DNA of 43,577 nt from Fidelibacterota bacterium (GTDB lineage: Bacteria > Fidelibacterota > Marinisomatia > SCGC-AAA003-L08 > D37C17): contig JASLLI010000002.1 in NCBI GenBank assembly GCA_030747125.1, positions 1 to 43,577 on the forward strand, written 5' to 3'. Shown in pieces: positions 24,146-33,215 of this stretch (position 1 is its first letter; the number at the start of each line of letters is the position of its first letter). A model generated the notes under the pieces. The model was given only the letters and a program-made list of their open reading frames with translations. It did not search any database and was not told where the DNA came from. The position numbers were made by a program, and so were the translations under genes.

Positions 24146-26605
24146 ATGAAATTTTACCGCTTATTGTTTTGTATTTTATTTTCTGCCTCTTTCCACCTTC
24201 AGGCTCAATCAGAAGATATCCTCATATTAGGCATCGAGGTGGAAGGTAACCAACGCATCACAGACCAGGATGTACAGCGCAACGCCCGACTCTATAAGGG
24301 AATGACTCTGAAAGGGAACGAATTCCAACAGGCTATCAAACGCTTATGGAATTTGAAACGCTTTGGGAATATCCAGATAAACCTGCTGGAAGAGACTGAA
24401 GAAGGTGTCTATCTTCAAATTTATGTGGAAGAATATCCAATACTTGGTGAGGTGAGTTACGAGGGCAATAAGAAAAAGTCAAAAAGAGCTCTCAATGAAG
24501 AGTTAAATTTGAACGCAGGGCAGATACTTTCTGATTATGCTATCTTTGAAGCCATGCAGACTATACAATCCCTCTATGCTGAAAAACATTATCACAATAT
24601 TGAAATTGATACAGTATTCAGCCCCGGTGAATTGGAGTACAGCCAAAACCTGAAATTCATCATTACAGAGGGCAGGAAGACTAAAATTAAGAAAATAGAT
24701 TTTATTGGCAATGCTGTGTATTCTGACTGGAAGCTAAGGGGAAAATTCAAAGAAAATAAAGCCAAAACCTGGTATTTTCCATGGCGAGGAGCCTGGAAGG
24801 AAGACCAGTTTGATGCAGATAAAGACCTTCTTATTAAATTCTACAAAGACAATGGATACCGTGATTTTTATATCGTCAATGAATCGGTGGATTTAAATGA
24901 AAAAGGAAACGGCTACGAAATCACTCTTGAAGTGTATGAAGGACCACAATACAAAGTACGCAATTTTACCTGGGATGGTAATTTTGTACATAGCAATGAA
25001 GAGTTGGAAGCCCGCCTGGGCTTTGAAAAGGGTGATATTTTCCGGGAGGAAAATTTTAATATGGCAGTCTCTGAACGGGTAAGCCCACTTTATTCCGATA
25101 AGGGGTATTTTTATTTTCAGATAAATCCCATCTTCACTCCGGTTGATGAAGATTCTCTGGACATTCACTTTGAGATTACGGAAAATCAAATTGTTCAAGT
25201 GCGAAAAATTCATATCAAGGGTAATCAAAGAACACATGAAAATGTGATCCGTAGAGAATTGCGGGTATATCCGGGAGATTTATTCAGCAGAAAAAAACTC
25301 ATGGATAGCTACCGAGATGTTTTTATGTTAAATTTCTTTGAGAATGTGATTCCCGATGTGATTCCTGTGAGTGATAATGAAATTGACATTCAGTTGGAAG
25401 TATTCGAAAAAAGTACAGGTCAGGCAAACTTTTCCATGGGTTACAATGGGGTTTACGGTTTCACCGGTGGAGGAGGATTCGAATTTCCTAACTTCCGCGG
25501 CAGGGGTCAGACCCTTTCCATATCTTACCAGAGGGGACTCAATGCAAATTCAGGGGCATCCAGCGGAACGGGACAATTCTATAATCCTTCATATACCAGT
25601 CAAAATACTGCTGCCTACCAATCCTTTTCCATAAGCTTTACAGAGCCATGGCTTTTTGATACACCCAATATGGTTGGAGGAAGTTACTATTACACTGAAA
25701 GAGGGCAGGGGCAGGGAAGCTACCTCCCATTCGATATCAAACAGCATGGCGGTTCTTTGCGTTGGGGAAGAAGATTTAAATGGCCTGACTTCTTTTTCAG
25801 AGGATCATGGATGTTTCGCTTTGGCAATAAATCCTACCTTTCAGATACGCCAATTCCTCTCAGCAGCCTCAGTTATTATTTAGGTAATGATGTGCAGCAC
25901 ATGGTTGCGTTGGATACCACCTACAACTATCCCGACGGCAATGTAGTTTCCGGAACACTGCCGGAGTCAGGAATTAAATCCTCGGGGATTTCCCTCACTC
26001 AAATCATTACCAGAGACAGCCGAAATCATCCCGAATTCCCCACTTCCGGATCGAAATCAATCTGGACCAGTACTCTTTCAGGATCCTTCCTGGGAGGAGA
26101 TGAGAACTATCATAAACATATTCTGGATTTCAACTGGTTTATTCCCCTCCACAAAAGGGTAACCATTTCTCAAATATTCAAAGGAGGCATGCTGAAACAG
26201 CTCCCATCCTCCAAAAAATATTCTATCCGCACACCCAACGAATCCTTTATTATTGGCGGTACCGGATTTCAGTATGGTGAAATGCTGCGGGGGTATCCAG
26301 ACCCTTCCAGTGGCGGAAACAATGTCATAGGAAATTACATGATGAAGTATTCCATGGAACTGCGACTTTCTTTGTCAGAAAATCCAGCCCTTTACACCTT
26401 GGCTTTTGCAGAAATGGGAAATGCCTGGCTGGAGTCTAACCTATTGGATCCTTTCGATATGAAGCGGTCTGCCGGAGTAGGTGTACGCGTGTTTATTCCC
26501 ATGCTGGGCATGTTAGGATACGATATAGGCTACGGATTTGACGAATGGGGTACCAATGAGCCATTTGGCTGGAAACATCACCTCATTTTTGGAATGCCAT
26601 TTTAA
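24146..26605 (+). CDS. bamA: Outer-membrane protein assembly factor BamA
   Basis: About 819 residues. BamA folds and inserts beta-barrel proteins into the outer membrane. A signal peptide (about 1-21, ending LQAQ) is followed by five POTRA-like units spanning about 25-425. Starts of these are seen at EVEGNQRITDQDVQ, VSYEGNKKKSKRAL, IDFIGNAVYSDWKL, FTWDGNFVHSNEEL and IHIKGNQRTHENVI. The Omp85 barrel begins near GQANFSMGYNGVYG, and the conserved loop reads LRGYPD in place of the commoner VRGF/Y. The last residue is Phe (FGMPF). I prefer ATG 24146 to the TTG one codon before it. It lies directly after uppS and before the Skp-like chaperone, the classic order. Confidence 0.95.
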   Translation: MKFYRLLFCILFSASFHLQAQSEDILILGIEVEGNQRITDQDVQRNARLYKGMTLKGNEFQQAIKRLWNLKRFGNIQINLLEETEEGVYLQIYVEEYPILGEVSYEGNKKKSKRALNEELNLNAGQILSDYAIFEAMQTIQSLYAEKHYHNIEIDTVFSPGELEYSQNLKFIITEGRKTKIKKIDFIGNAVYSDWKLRGKFKENKAKTWYFPWRGAWKEDQFDADKDLLIKFYKDNGYRDFYIVNESVDLNEKGNGYEITLEVYEGPQYKVRNFTWDGNFVHSNEELEARLGFEKGDIFREENFNMAVSERVSPLYSDKGYFYFQINPIFTPVDEDSLDIHFEITENQIVQVRKIHIKGNQRTHENVIRRELRVYPGDLFSRKKLMDSYRDVFMLNFFENVIPDVIPVSDNEIDIQLEVFEKSTGQANFSMGYNGVYGFTGGGGFEFPNFRGRGQTLSISYQRGLNANSGASSGTGQFYNPSYTSQNTAAYQSFSISFTEPWLFDTPNMVGGSYYYTERGQGQGSYLPFDIKQHGGSLRWGRRFKWPDFFFRGSWMFRFGNKSYLSDTPIPLSSLSYYLGNDVQHMVALDTTYNYPDGNVVSGTLPESGIKSSGISLTQIITRDSRNHPEFPTSGSKSIWTSTLSGSFLGGDENYHKHILDFNWFIPLHKRVTISQIFKGGMLKQLPSSKKYSIRTPNESFIIGGTGFQYGEMLRGYPDPSSGGNNVIGNYMMKYSMELRLSLSENPALYTLAFAEMGNAWLESNLLDPFDMKRSAGVGVRVFIPMLGMLGYDIGYGFDEWGTNEPFGWKHHLIFGMPF

Positions 26606-26632
26606 AATTTTAATAAGGAGATAAAAACGATA

Positions 26633-27160
26633 ATGAAACCAATATACAAACTTATTCTGCTAAGCCTATGTATGGGCTTTTCTTTTGCAGATGTAAAAAT
26701 CGGTTATGTGGACTCAAACGAAATCATGAATAATTTTGAGGAAGTCCGTCAGGTACAGGTGGATCTGGAAAAAGAACAGAGGCGGCTGGAGGGTGAAATG
26801 AATGAACTCGTTGCCCGCTTAGACAGTCTGAAACAGGACTATGACCGTCAACGGCTGCTCATGAGTGATACCCGTCGAACAGAAAAGGAAAATGAAATGC
26901 TGAATATGGAAAAATCCATTCAGAAATTTCAATTGGAAAAGTTCGGCCCGGAAGGAGAAATTTACCGTAAGCAAAACCAACTGCTTAAGCCGGTTCTGGC
27001 AAAAATAGATGAGGCAATTCAAAAAGTCGGCAGTGAAAGAGGGTACGATTTCATCTTGGACGCAATGTCTGGAGCCCTTCTTTATGCTCTGGATTCCCAT
27101 AATCTAACAGAAGATGTCATGGATGAACTTGCAAAATCCACAGGATCAGTAACTGATTAA
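26633..27160 (+). CDS. skp: OmpH/Skp-family periplasmic chaperone
   Basis: 175 residues with a signal peptide (about 1-19, ending SFA). The mature start DVKIGYVDSNEIMNNFEE is the family signature, followed by a long charged coiled coil (about 40-115) and the C-terminal segment GYDFILDAMSGALLYALD. Skp trimers hold unfolded outer-membrane proteins in their coiled-coil tentacles and hand them to the BAM complex, matching its position right after bamA. An AAGGAG site lies 12 bases before the ATG, one of the clearer ribosome-binding sites in the window. Confidence 0.9.
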   Translation: MKPIYKLILLSLCMGFSFADVKIGYVDSNEIMNNFEEVRQVQVDLEKEQRRLEGEMNELVARLDSLKQDYDRQRLLMSDTRRTEKENEMLNMEKSIQKFQLEKFGPEGEIYRKQNQLLKPVLAKIDEAIQKVGSERGYDFILDAMSGALLYALDSHNLTEDVMDELAKSTGSVTD

Positions 27161-27161
27161 T

Positions 27162-28187
27162 TTGGCTTCCATATCCCAAATTGCAGAAACTATTGGGGGT
27201 GAGATTATTGGAAATCCCCAATTAGAAATTCAGGGAGTTTGTGATGTAAAATCAGGGAAAGCCCGGCATATCACCTTTATTGGTTCCCGGGAATATGAAC
27301 AATATTTTGATAGTTGCAATGCTGATGCCTTTGTGGTAAATCTTAAATTTTCCTTAGAAAACAGAAATAAAACCCTGATAAAGGTTGATGACCCCACCTA
27401 TCATTTTGTTAAAGTTGTGGATATGTTTTATCCTGCCCCTGTGTTTAAAAGCGGGGTCCATGAAACAGCAATCATTGATGACTCTGTAACTCTTGGTGAG
27501 AATGTCTCCCTAGGTCCCTATGTGGTGATTGAAGGTGGGAGCACTTTGGGAAACAATGTAGTGATCGGTGCAGGGACATTTATTGGTGCAAATGTGACCA
27601 TTGGAGAGGGAACAATTATTAGACCTAATGTATCTGTGTACCATGACAGTGTAATCGGAAAACACTGCATCATTGATTCTGGCACCTCTATTGGTGCTGA
27701 TGGTTTCGGCTTGCTCACCCATAAAGGAATCCGCCATAAAATGCCCCATGTAGGCAGAGCCATTTTAGAAGATAATGTACTCATTGGGGCAAACTGTTGT
27801 GTTGACAGAGGAACGTTGAACGATACAGTTGTAGGCGAAGGTTCAAAATTTGATAATTTCATACAGGTGGCACACAATGTTCAAATTGGAAAAAACTGCG
27901 TCATCTCAGGGCAGACAGCAATAGGAGGTAGCACAGTATTGGGTGACAATATCACCATTGCCGGTCAGGTGGGCATTATTGATCACCTCACCATAGGTTC
28001 AGGCTCTGTTATTGCTGGAAAATCAGGGGTTTTTCAGTCCATTGAAGAAAACTCATTTGTATCGGGGACTCCTGCAAGACCCCACAAGGAAAGACTGCGC
28101 CAGGATGCAGCAACCAATAAACTCCCCGACCTGCTGAAAAAAGTACGGAAACTTGAACAGGAAGCCCTCCAACCGGAAAACCGATAA
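27162..28187 (+). CDS. lpxD: UDP-3-O-acylglucosamine N-acyltransferase LpxD
   Basis: 341 residues. LpxD adds the second acyl chain to the lipid A precursor using acyl-ACP. The N-terminal uridine-binding domain (about 1-98) contains the GVCDVKSGKARHITFI region. From about 100 on there are left-handed beta-helix hexapeptide repeats (AIIDDSVTLGENVSLGPYVV...). The catalytic His is in FIQVAHNVQIG. A C-terminal helix ends the protein. The start is TTG, one base after the skp stop; no ATG fits the conserved N-terminus. It is followed after one base by the LpxC-FabZ gene. Confidence 0.96.
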   Translation: MASISQIAETIGGEIIGNPQLEIQGVCDVKSGKARHITFIGSREYEQYFDSCNADAFVVNLKFSLENRNKTLIKVDDPTYHFVKVVDMFYPAPVFKSGVHETAIIDDSVTLGENVSLGPYVVIEGGSTLGNNVVIGAGTFIGANVTIGEGTIIRPNVSVYHDSVIGKHCIIDSGTSIGADGFGLLTHKGIRHKMPHVGRAILEDNVLIGANCCVDRGTLNDTVVGEGSKFDNFIQVAHNVQIGKNCVISGQTAIGGSTVLGDNITIAGQVGIIDHLTIGSGSVIAGKSGVFQSIEENSFVSGTPARPHKERLRQDAATNKLPDLLKKVRKLEQEALQPENR

Positions 28188-28188
28188 C

Positions 28189-29601
28189 ATGGCAGTAAAC
28201 CATAATCCACGCTATCAGAGAACTATTAAAGAGGAAGTATCCATCAAGGGAATTGGCCTCCATACAGGGGTTGAAACTACTGCCATATTTAAACCAGCTC
28301 CTGAAAATTTTGGCATCCGTTTCAAACGCCTTGATCTTAAAGACTGCCCAGAAATTATTGCGGATATTGATCATGTAATTGATATTTCCCGGGGAACCAC
28401 AATCGGGCAGAATGATTTCCGTATTCATACCGTTGAACATATTCTGGCTGCAGTGGTTGGGCTTCATATTGATAATATTCACATTGAGTTGACAGAAAAA
28501 GAACCACCTGTAATGGATGGATCTGCGCAGCCCTTTGTAGATATTTTATTACAGGCAGGAATTGAAAAGCAAAAAGCTCCAAAACATGAATTAATCATTG
28601 ACAAAACCATCACCTATTCTGAGCCTGAACGGGGTGTGGATATTCATGTGCTTCCTTCGGACTGTTTCAGAATCACTTTCATGACGGATTACCAACAGCC
28701 TTCCCTGGGGACTCAATATACTGCCATGTATTCTCTGGATGAAGATTTTGTGGAAGAATTCGCTCCCTCCCGTACATTCTGCTTTTTCTCAGAAATCATG
28801 GCATTGAAAGAGCAGGGACTTATCAAAGGTGGAAACCTAGATAACGCCGTAGTATTTATGGATCGGGATGTAAATGAAGGTGAAATTGAACATCTTCAAG
28901 ATATGTTTGGAATAGATTCAAAAATACTTCCCGGGAAAAACGGAACCCTGAATGGTACCAGTCTGCGCTTTCAAAATGAGCCTGTACGCCACAAGGTATT
29001 GGATTTAATTGGTGATGTTGCCCTTCTGGGAATGCCCATTCGCGGCCACATCATCGCCGCCCGAAGTGGTCATGCAGCCAATGTGGAATTGGTGAAAAAA
29101 ATCAAACAAACTTATTCAAAAAAACTTGCTATTAAAAAACCAGAACAGGAACATGATCAAGTGAAATTTAATATCCAGGAAATTCTGCAGATACTCCCCC
29201 ACCGCTACCCCTTCCTTCTCATAGACCGCATTATCAGTCTTGAACCTGGTAAGGTAGTGAATGCCATAAAAAATGTATCCATGAACGAACCATTTTTCCA
29301 AGGGCATTTCCCCGGACAGCCGGTAATGCCGGGAGTACTCATTCTTGAAGCCATGGCTCAGGCAGGGGGCTTTCTCGTTCTCCATTCCATTGATAACCCT
29401 GAAACCAAACTCATGTATTTTACAGGTATCAATAAGAGCCGCTTTAAACGCATCGTCACTCCGGGAGATCAGGTACATTTTGAGGTGACATTGGAAAAAT
29501 TCAGAATGGGCACCTGTAAAATACATGGCAGGGCAAAAGTCAATGATGAGTTTGTTGCGGAAGCAGAAATGCTTGCATCAGTGGTTGACAGGGAGAATTG
29601 A
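28189..29601 (+). CDS. lpxC: Bifunctional LpxC deacetylase / FabZ dehydratase fusion
   Basis: 470 residues. The N-terminal LpxC (about 1-310) is the zinc UDP-3-O-acyl-GlcNAc deacetylase that commits the cell to lipid A synthesis. Zinc ligands are in TVEHILAA (His84) and HKVLDLIGD; a catalytic His is in GHIIAARSGHAAN. The C-terminal FabZ (about 325-468) is the 3-hydroxyacyl-ACP dehydratase, with LPHRYPFLLIDRI and the active-site GHFPGQPVMPGVLILEAMAQ. This fusion is known from Bacteroidetes and relatives and supports the FCB assignment. I chose ATG 28189, one base after the lpxD stop; a longer frame from 28153 overlaps lpxD and adds a poor N-terminus. Confidence 0.96.
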   Translation: MAVNHNPRYQRTIKEEVSIKGIGLHTGVETTAIFKPAPENFGIRFKRLDLKDCPEIIADIDHVIDISRGTTIGQNDFRIHTVEHILAAVVGLHIDNIHIELTEKEPPVMDGSAQPFVDILLQAGIEKQKAPKHELIIDKTITYSEPERGVDIHVLPSDCFRITFMTDYQQPSLGTQYTAMYSLDEDFVEEFAPSRTFCFFSEIMALKEQGLIKGGNLDNAVVFMDRDVNEGEIEHLQDMFGIDSKILPGKNGTLNGTSLRFQNEPVRHKVLDLIGDVALLGMPIRGHIIAARSGHAANVELVKKIKQTYSKKLAIKKPEQEHDQVKFNIQEILQILPHRYPFLLIDRIISLEPGKVVNAIKNVSMNEPFFQGHFPGQPVMPGVLILEAMAQAGGFLVLHSIDNPETKLMYFTGINKSRFKRIVTPGDQVHFEVTLEKFRMGTCKIHGRAKVNDEFVAEAEMLASVVDREN

Positions 29602-30376
29602 AATCTCTGATCTGGTATCCAACTATGCAGTTATTGACCCTGGTGCTAAATTAGGGAAAGAGGTATCCGTAGGTCCCTTTGCAATCATTGAAGGAGATGT
29701 GGTCATTGGAGACGGCACCCATATCCATGCCAATGCTCAGATTAAACAATTTTCCCGCATTGGGAAAAACAGTAAGATTTTCGCAGGTTCCATCATTGGG
29801 GAAATTCCACAGGACTTAAAATATTCCGGGGAAGATACAGAGCTCATCATCGGAGACAACACTACAGTAAGAGAATTTTGCACCTTAAACCGCGGAACTT
29901 CAGACAGTGGGAAAACTGTCATCGGTTCAAACTGCCTCCTTATGGCGTATGTGCATATCGCTCACGATTGTATAGTGGGCAATAATACTATTCTGGCAAA
30001 TGGAGTGCAATTAGGGGGACATGTAGAAATCGGTAATCATGTTACCATCGGCGGCATGACTCCCGTACACCAGTTCTGTAAAGTTGGTGATTATGCTTTT
30101 GTTGGCGGCGGGTATAGAATTGTGCAGGATGTTCCCCCTTTTATCATGGCAATGGGAGAACCTCTGCGCTTTAGCGGATTAAATTCGGTAGGACTTCGAA
30201 GGAAAAATTTTTCTGCAGAAACTAGAACAGCATTGAAACGCGCCTATAAACTGATTTACCAATCTGACTTAAATCGCTCTCAGGCTGTTGAAAAAATTGA
30301 ATCAGATTTAAATTCTATGCCTGAGATGAAAACTGTATTAAGCTTTATTGAGCTCAGCAGCAGGGGATTAATTTAA
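29585..30376 (+). CDS. lpxA: UDP-N-acetylglucosamine acyltransferase LpxA
   Basis: About 263 residues. LpxA catalyses the first step of lipid A synthesis, transferring a hydroxyacyl chain to UDP-GlcNAc. The left-handed helix starts at NYAVIDPGAKLGKEVSVGPF. The catalytic His is in YVHIAHDCIVGNN. The HQFCKVGDYAFVGGG segment and the C-terminal helices are typical. The start is uncertain. TTG 29585 gives a normal length with a 17-base overlap on the fabZ part. ATT 29597, which overlaps the fabZ stop as ATTGA, would also fit. ATGs at 29525-29546 add an atypical N-terminus. Confidence 0.93.
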   Translation: MTGRIEISDLVSNYAVIDPGAKLGKEVSVGPFAIIEGDVVIGDGTHIHANAQIKQFSRIGKNSKIFAGSIIGEIPQDLKYSGEDTELIIGDNTTVREFCTLNRGTSDSGKTVIGSNCLLMAYVHIAHDCIVGNNTILANGVQLGGHVEIGNHVTIGGMTPVHQFCKVGDYAFVGGGYRIVQDVPPFIMAMGEPLRFSGLNSVGLRRKNFSAETRTALKRAYKLIYQSDLNRSQAVEKIESDLNSMPEMKTVLSFIELSSRGLI

Positions 30377-30377
30377 T

Positions 30378-30965
30378 ATCAGACTTTTCATCCTCATCTT
30401 ACTTTTTTCCTCTGCATTTCTGAGGGCAAACTCTGGGGCATCAATTGCTGCTGAAATAAGTTACCTCCCTTTTTTACTTTCACCCGATTCACAACCGGTA
30501 TTACATGTAGGCGGCTTACAGGGAAATTCCGGTAACAGATCTCTGGCAGGGTTTCAGTTTCAACCCTCAGATAACCTGATTTTGGGAGGAATATACTCTC
30601 CCCATTCTAAAACAGAAGATTTATCCCTTTATTATCATATAATGGCAGCGTACCTTCCTGAATGGAAATTAACCAGGTTTTCTACCAATATGTTTCAATT
30701 GGGCATGCACCGCAATCGTTTTGGAACTGAAGGGGATACGCGCTGGTTTAGTTTCTCATGGATGGAATCCTTTAAAATTTTTGACTTCTTTCATCTGAAT
30801 CTAACCTGGAACCGGCTATTCACCCAGAAATGGGAACGCAATACCATAGCAGCAGGTGCTGATTTCTCAATTTGGAATACCTATACATTCCGCTCAGGTG
30901 CATTAACAAAATTTACTCCTGATTTTGGGATTTCACCATTTATACAATTGAGTATCATCCTGTGA
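30378..30965 (+). CDS. Predicted exported barrel-like protein between lpxA and dxr, non-canonical start
   Basis: About 195 residues; family not recognised. The reading frame is open from directly after the lpxA stop and begins with a good signal-peptide-like sequence (RLFILILLFSSAFLRANSGA), then strand-like sequence rich in aromatic residues (for example WFSFSWMESFKIFDFFHLN), ending FIQLSIIL. The frame before residue ~69 contains no ATG, GTG or TTG. The first usable codon is ATC at 30378, one base after the lpxA TAA, the same spacing as the lpxD and lpxC starts. A start at the internal TTG 30582 would remove the signal peptide (127 residues left). Its TGA overlaps the GTG of dxr. It sits where lpxB often lies but is not LpxB. 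Confidence 0.55.
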   Translation: MRLFILILLFSSAFLRANSGASIAAEISYLPFLLSPDSQPVLHVGGLQGNSGNRSLAGFQFQPSDNLILGGIYSPHSKTEDLSLYYHIMAAYLPEWKLTRFSTNMFQLGMHRNRFGTEGDTRWFSFSWMESFKIFDFFHLNLTWNRLFTQKWERNTIAAGADFSIWNTYTFRSGALTKFTPDFGISPFIQLSIIL

Positions 30966-32119
30966 AAAATATTGGTATATTAGGATCAACGGGGTCTATC
31001 GGGACCCAGACCCTTGAGGTCATCCGTCGTTTTCCTGAGGAGTATTCCCTTACCTACCTCACTACCAACGGCAATATTGAACTGCTGGTAAAACAGATTG
31101 AAATATTCAAACCCGAATATGTTTGTATTGCCCGTGAAGAGCTTGAACCTGATTTGCGTGATGCATTGGGAAACACAGCAGTTCACATCAGCAGCGGTAG
31201 AAATGCACTCCTTGATTTAGCAGCCAACAATGAGGTTGACTTGGTAATGAATGGACTGGTCGGTGGTGCAGGTATGGAGCCTACCATTAAGGCAATTTCT
31301 GCCGGAGTGGATGTTGCCCTCTCCAATAAGGAGTCTTTGGTAATGGCTGGAGGAATTATTAACAACCTGCTCCAAATCCATGGTACTCAACTCTTTCCTG
31401 TTGACTCTGAGCATTCAGCTATTTGGCAATGCCTGACAGGAGAGGATCATGCTGATATTAAAAAAATAATACTTACCGGATCTGGCGGTCCGTTCAGAAC
31501 AAAACCCATAGAAACCTTTGAACATATCACAAAAGAAGAAGCATTGAAACATCCCAACTGGGATATGGGCGCTAAAATAACCATTGACTCTGCCACAATG
31601 ATGAATAAGGGACTTGAAGTCATTGAAGCGCACTGGCTCTTTCATCTTCCTGCTTCTGCTATTGAAATTGTAGTGCATCCCCAATCCATCATTCATTCCA
31701 TGGTGGAGTTCGCAGACGGGTCGGTGAAAGCTCAGCTGGGATTACCTGATATGAAAATTCCTATTCAATATGCCCTTACCTACCCCCATCATTTACCGGC
31801 AGATTGGGAAAGACTTGACCTCACTCAAATCGGTGAGCTTACCTTTGAATCACCGGACTTGAATAAATTCCACTGTATCCAATTAGCTTATGAAGCTCTG
31901 GAAAAAGGTGGCACCGCACCGGCAGCGTTGAACAGTGCAAATGATGAGGCAGTGGCAGCCTTCCTTAATGGAGCTATCCCTTTTCATCAAATACCCAATA
32001 TTCTTGAAGAAGCAATAAACAATCATGAATTTGATTCTGATCCTGATATATTGGCGATTCAGGAAGTGAGTACTCAGATCAGCAAATTTATTCAAGATAA
32101 ACTATCTGTTACCGCTTAG
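30962..32119 (+). CDS. dxr: 1-deoxy-D-xylulose 5-phosphate reductoisomerase Dxr
   Basis: 385 residues. Dxr converts DXP to MEP, the committed step of the non-mevalonate isoprenoid pathway, using NADPH and a divalent metal. It feeds IPP to UppS, encoded in the same operon. Motifs: NADPH loop GSTGSIGTQTLEVI near the start, LSNKESLVMAG, PVDSEHSAIWQCL, LTGSGGPFR, TMMNKGLEVIEAHWLF and HPQSIIHSMVEF. GTG start overlapping the TGA of the previous gene by four bases. Eight to thirteen bases separate it from rseP. Confidence 0.96.
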   Translation: MKNIGILGSTGSIGTQTLEVIRRFPEEYSLTYLTTNGNIELLVKQIEIFKPEYVCIAREELEPDLRDALGNTAVHISSGRNALLDLAANNEVDLVMNGLVGGAGMEPTIKAISAGVDVALSNKESLVMAGGIINNLLQIHGTQLFPVDSEHSAIWQCLTGEDHADIKKIILTGSGGPFRTKPIETFEHITKEEALKHPNWDMGAKITIDSATMMNKGLEVIEAHWLFHLPASAIEIVVHPQSIIHSMVEFADGSVKAQLGLPDMKIPIQYALTYPHHLPADWERLDLTQIGELTFESPDLNKFHCIQLAYEALEKGGTAPAALNSANDEAVAAFLNGAIPFHQIPNILEEAINNHEFDSDPDILAIQEVSTQISKFIQDKLSVTA

Positions 32120-32132
32120 CATTTAATTGTAT

Positions 32133-33197
32133 ATGATAACTGTTTTCCTTTCCTTTATTTTTGTTATTTCAATTTTGGTTTTCTTCCATGAATTAGGGCA
32201 TTTTCTTGCAGCTAAATCAGTAGGGGTCAGGGTAGAAAAATTTTATTTGGGGTTCAATTTTTTTGGCTTAGGATGGAAGAAAGTCTATAAAGGAACGGAA
32301 TATGGAATAGGTCTATTTCCCTTAGGAGGATATGTAAAAGTTGCCGGGATCATTGATGAGTCCATGGATGCTGATTATACAGGGGCTCCCGATGAGTTTA
32401 GATCAAAAAACACTTTGCAAAAAATCTGGATCATGTCTGCAGGGGTCATTATGAATTTTCTGTTGGCAATTTTAATTTTTGCCCATCTCACCTATTATCA
32501 TGGAATTGATGACCCTGATCCCAATGCCATAGTGGGTAAAGTTTATCCTGAATACCCTGCAGAAATTTTAGGATTAGAAGAAGGTGATCTTATTTTAACG
32601 GTGAACGGTTTACCGGTAAATTCCTGGGATGAAATGACGAAAGAAATACACACCCGCCCTGATGAAATGATTCAACTCACCTGGCAGCGGAATCAATCCC
32701 GTATTGAAGGGAGTATAAAAACCAGATCAACGACAAAATTTCCGGGAGAACCACCGGTGGGGATGATTGGTATCATGCCGGTACTGCACCACAGGGATGC
32801 AGGATTCATGGAATCCCTTGAAATGGGAGTAAAACGAACCGGTTCTGTTTTACATCTCACTTACAGTAGTCTGTTAGCTCTCATTGGAGGAAAGGTTTCC
32901 ATAAAAGAAATGGCTGGCCCCATAATGATTGCCAAAATTGCAGGGGAAACTGCAACAGCAGGATTTAGTGCATTATTAGGTTTAATGGCATTTCTCAGTG
33001 TAAACCTGGGACTTATCAACATACTGCCTGTTCCCGGGTTAGATGGTGGTCATGTCATCATTGCCTTAGTTGAGGGTGTTATTCGCCGTGATCTTCCCCT
33101 GAAAGTTAAATTAGCTATTCAACAGGTTGGGTTACTGCTATTACTCATGCTGTTTATTACCATCATGGTAAATGATATCCAACGACTAATTCAATAA
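32133..33197 (+). CDS. rseP: Site-2 membrane metalloprotease RseP
   Basis: About 354 residues. This intramembrane zinc protease cleaves anti-sigma factors or signal-peptide remnants in the inner membrane. The first helix carries FFHELGHFLAAK (zinc His residues and catalytic Glu). A single PDZ-like domain lies near 125-215 (GKVYPEYPAEILGLEEGDLI, VNGLPVNSWDEM); E. coli RseP has two. The third zinc ligand is in NILPVPGLDGGHV. About four transmembrane segments. The start is taken as ATG 32133; the TTG two codons upstream (32127) is possible. Last gene of the envelope operon and part of the usual rseP/bamA neighbourhood, though cdsA is absent. Confidence 0.92.
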   Translation: MITVFLSFIFVISILVFFHELGHFLAAKSVGVRVEKFYLGFNFFGLGWKKVYKGTEYGIGLFPLGGYVKVAGIIDESMDADYTGAPDEFRSKNTLQKIWIMSAGVIMNFLLAILIFAHLTYYHGIDDPDPNAIVGKVYPEYPAEILGLEEGDLILTVNGLPVNSWDEMTKEIHTRPDEMIQLTWQRNQSRIEGSIKTRSTTKFPGEPPVGMIGIMPVLHHRDAGFMESLEMGVKRTGSVLHLTYSSLLALIGGKVSIKEMAGPIMIAKIAGETATAGFSALLGLMAFLSVNLGLINILPVPGLDGGHVIIALVEGVIRRDLPLKVKLAIQQVGLLLLLMLFITIMVNDIQRLIQ

Positions 33198-33215
33198 TAA
33201 CCCCAGGAGAGCCGA

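Noticed and set aside
28153-28188. Longer LpxC start at 28153
   Set aside because: It overlaps the lpxD end and adds an atypical basic N-terminus; ATG 28189, one base after the lpxD stop, fits the operon spacing.
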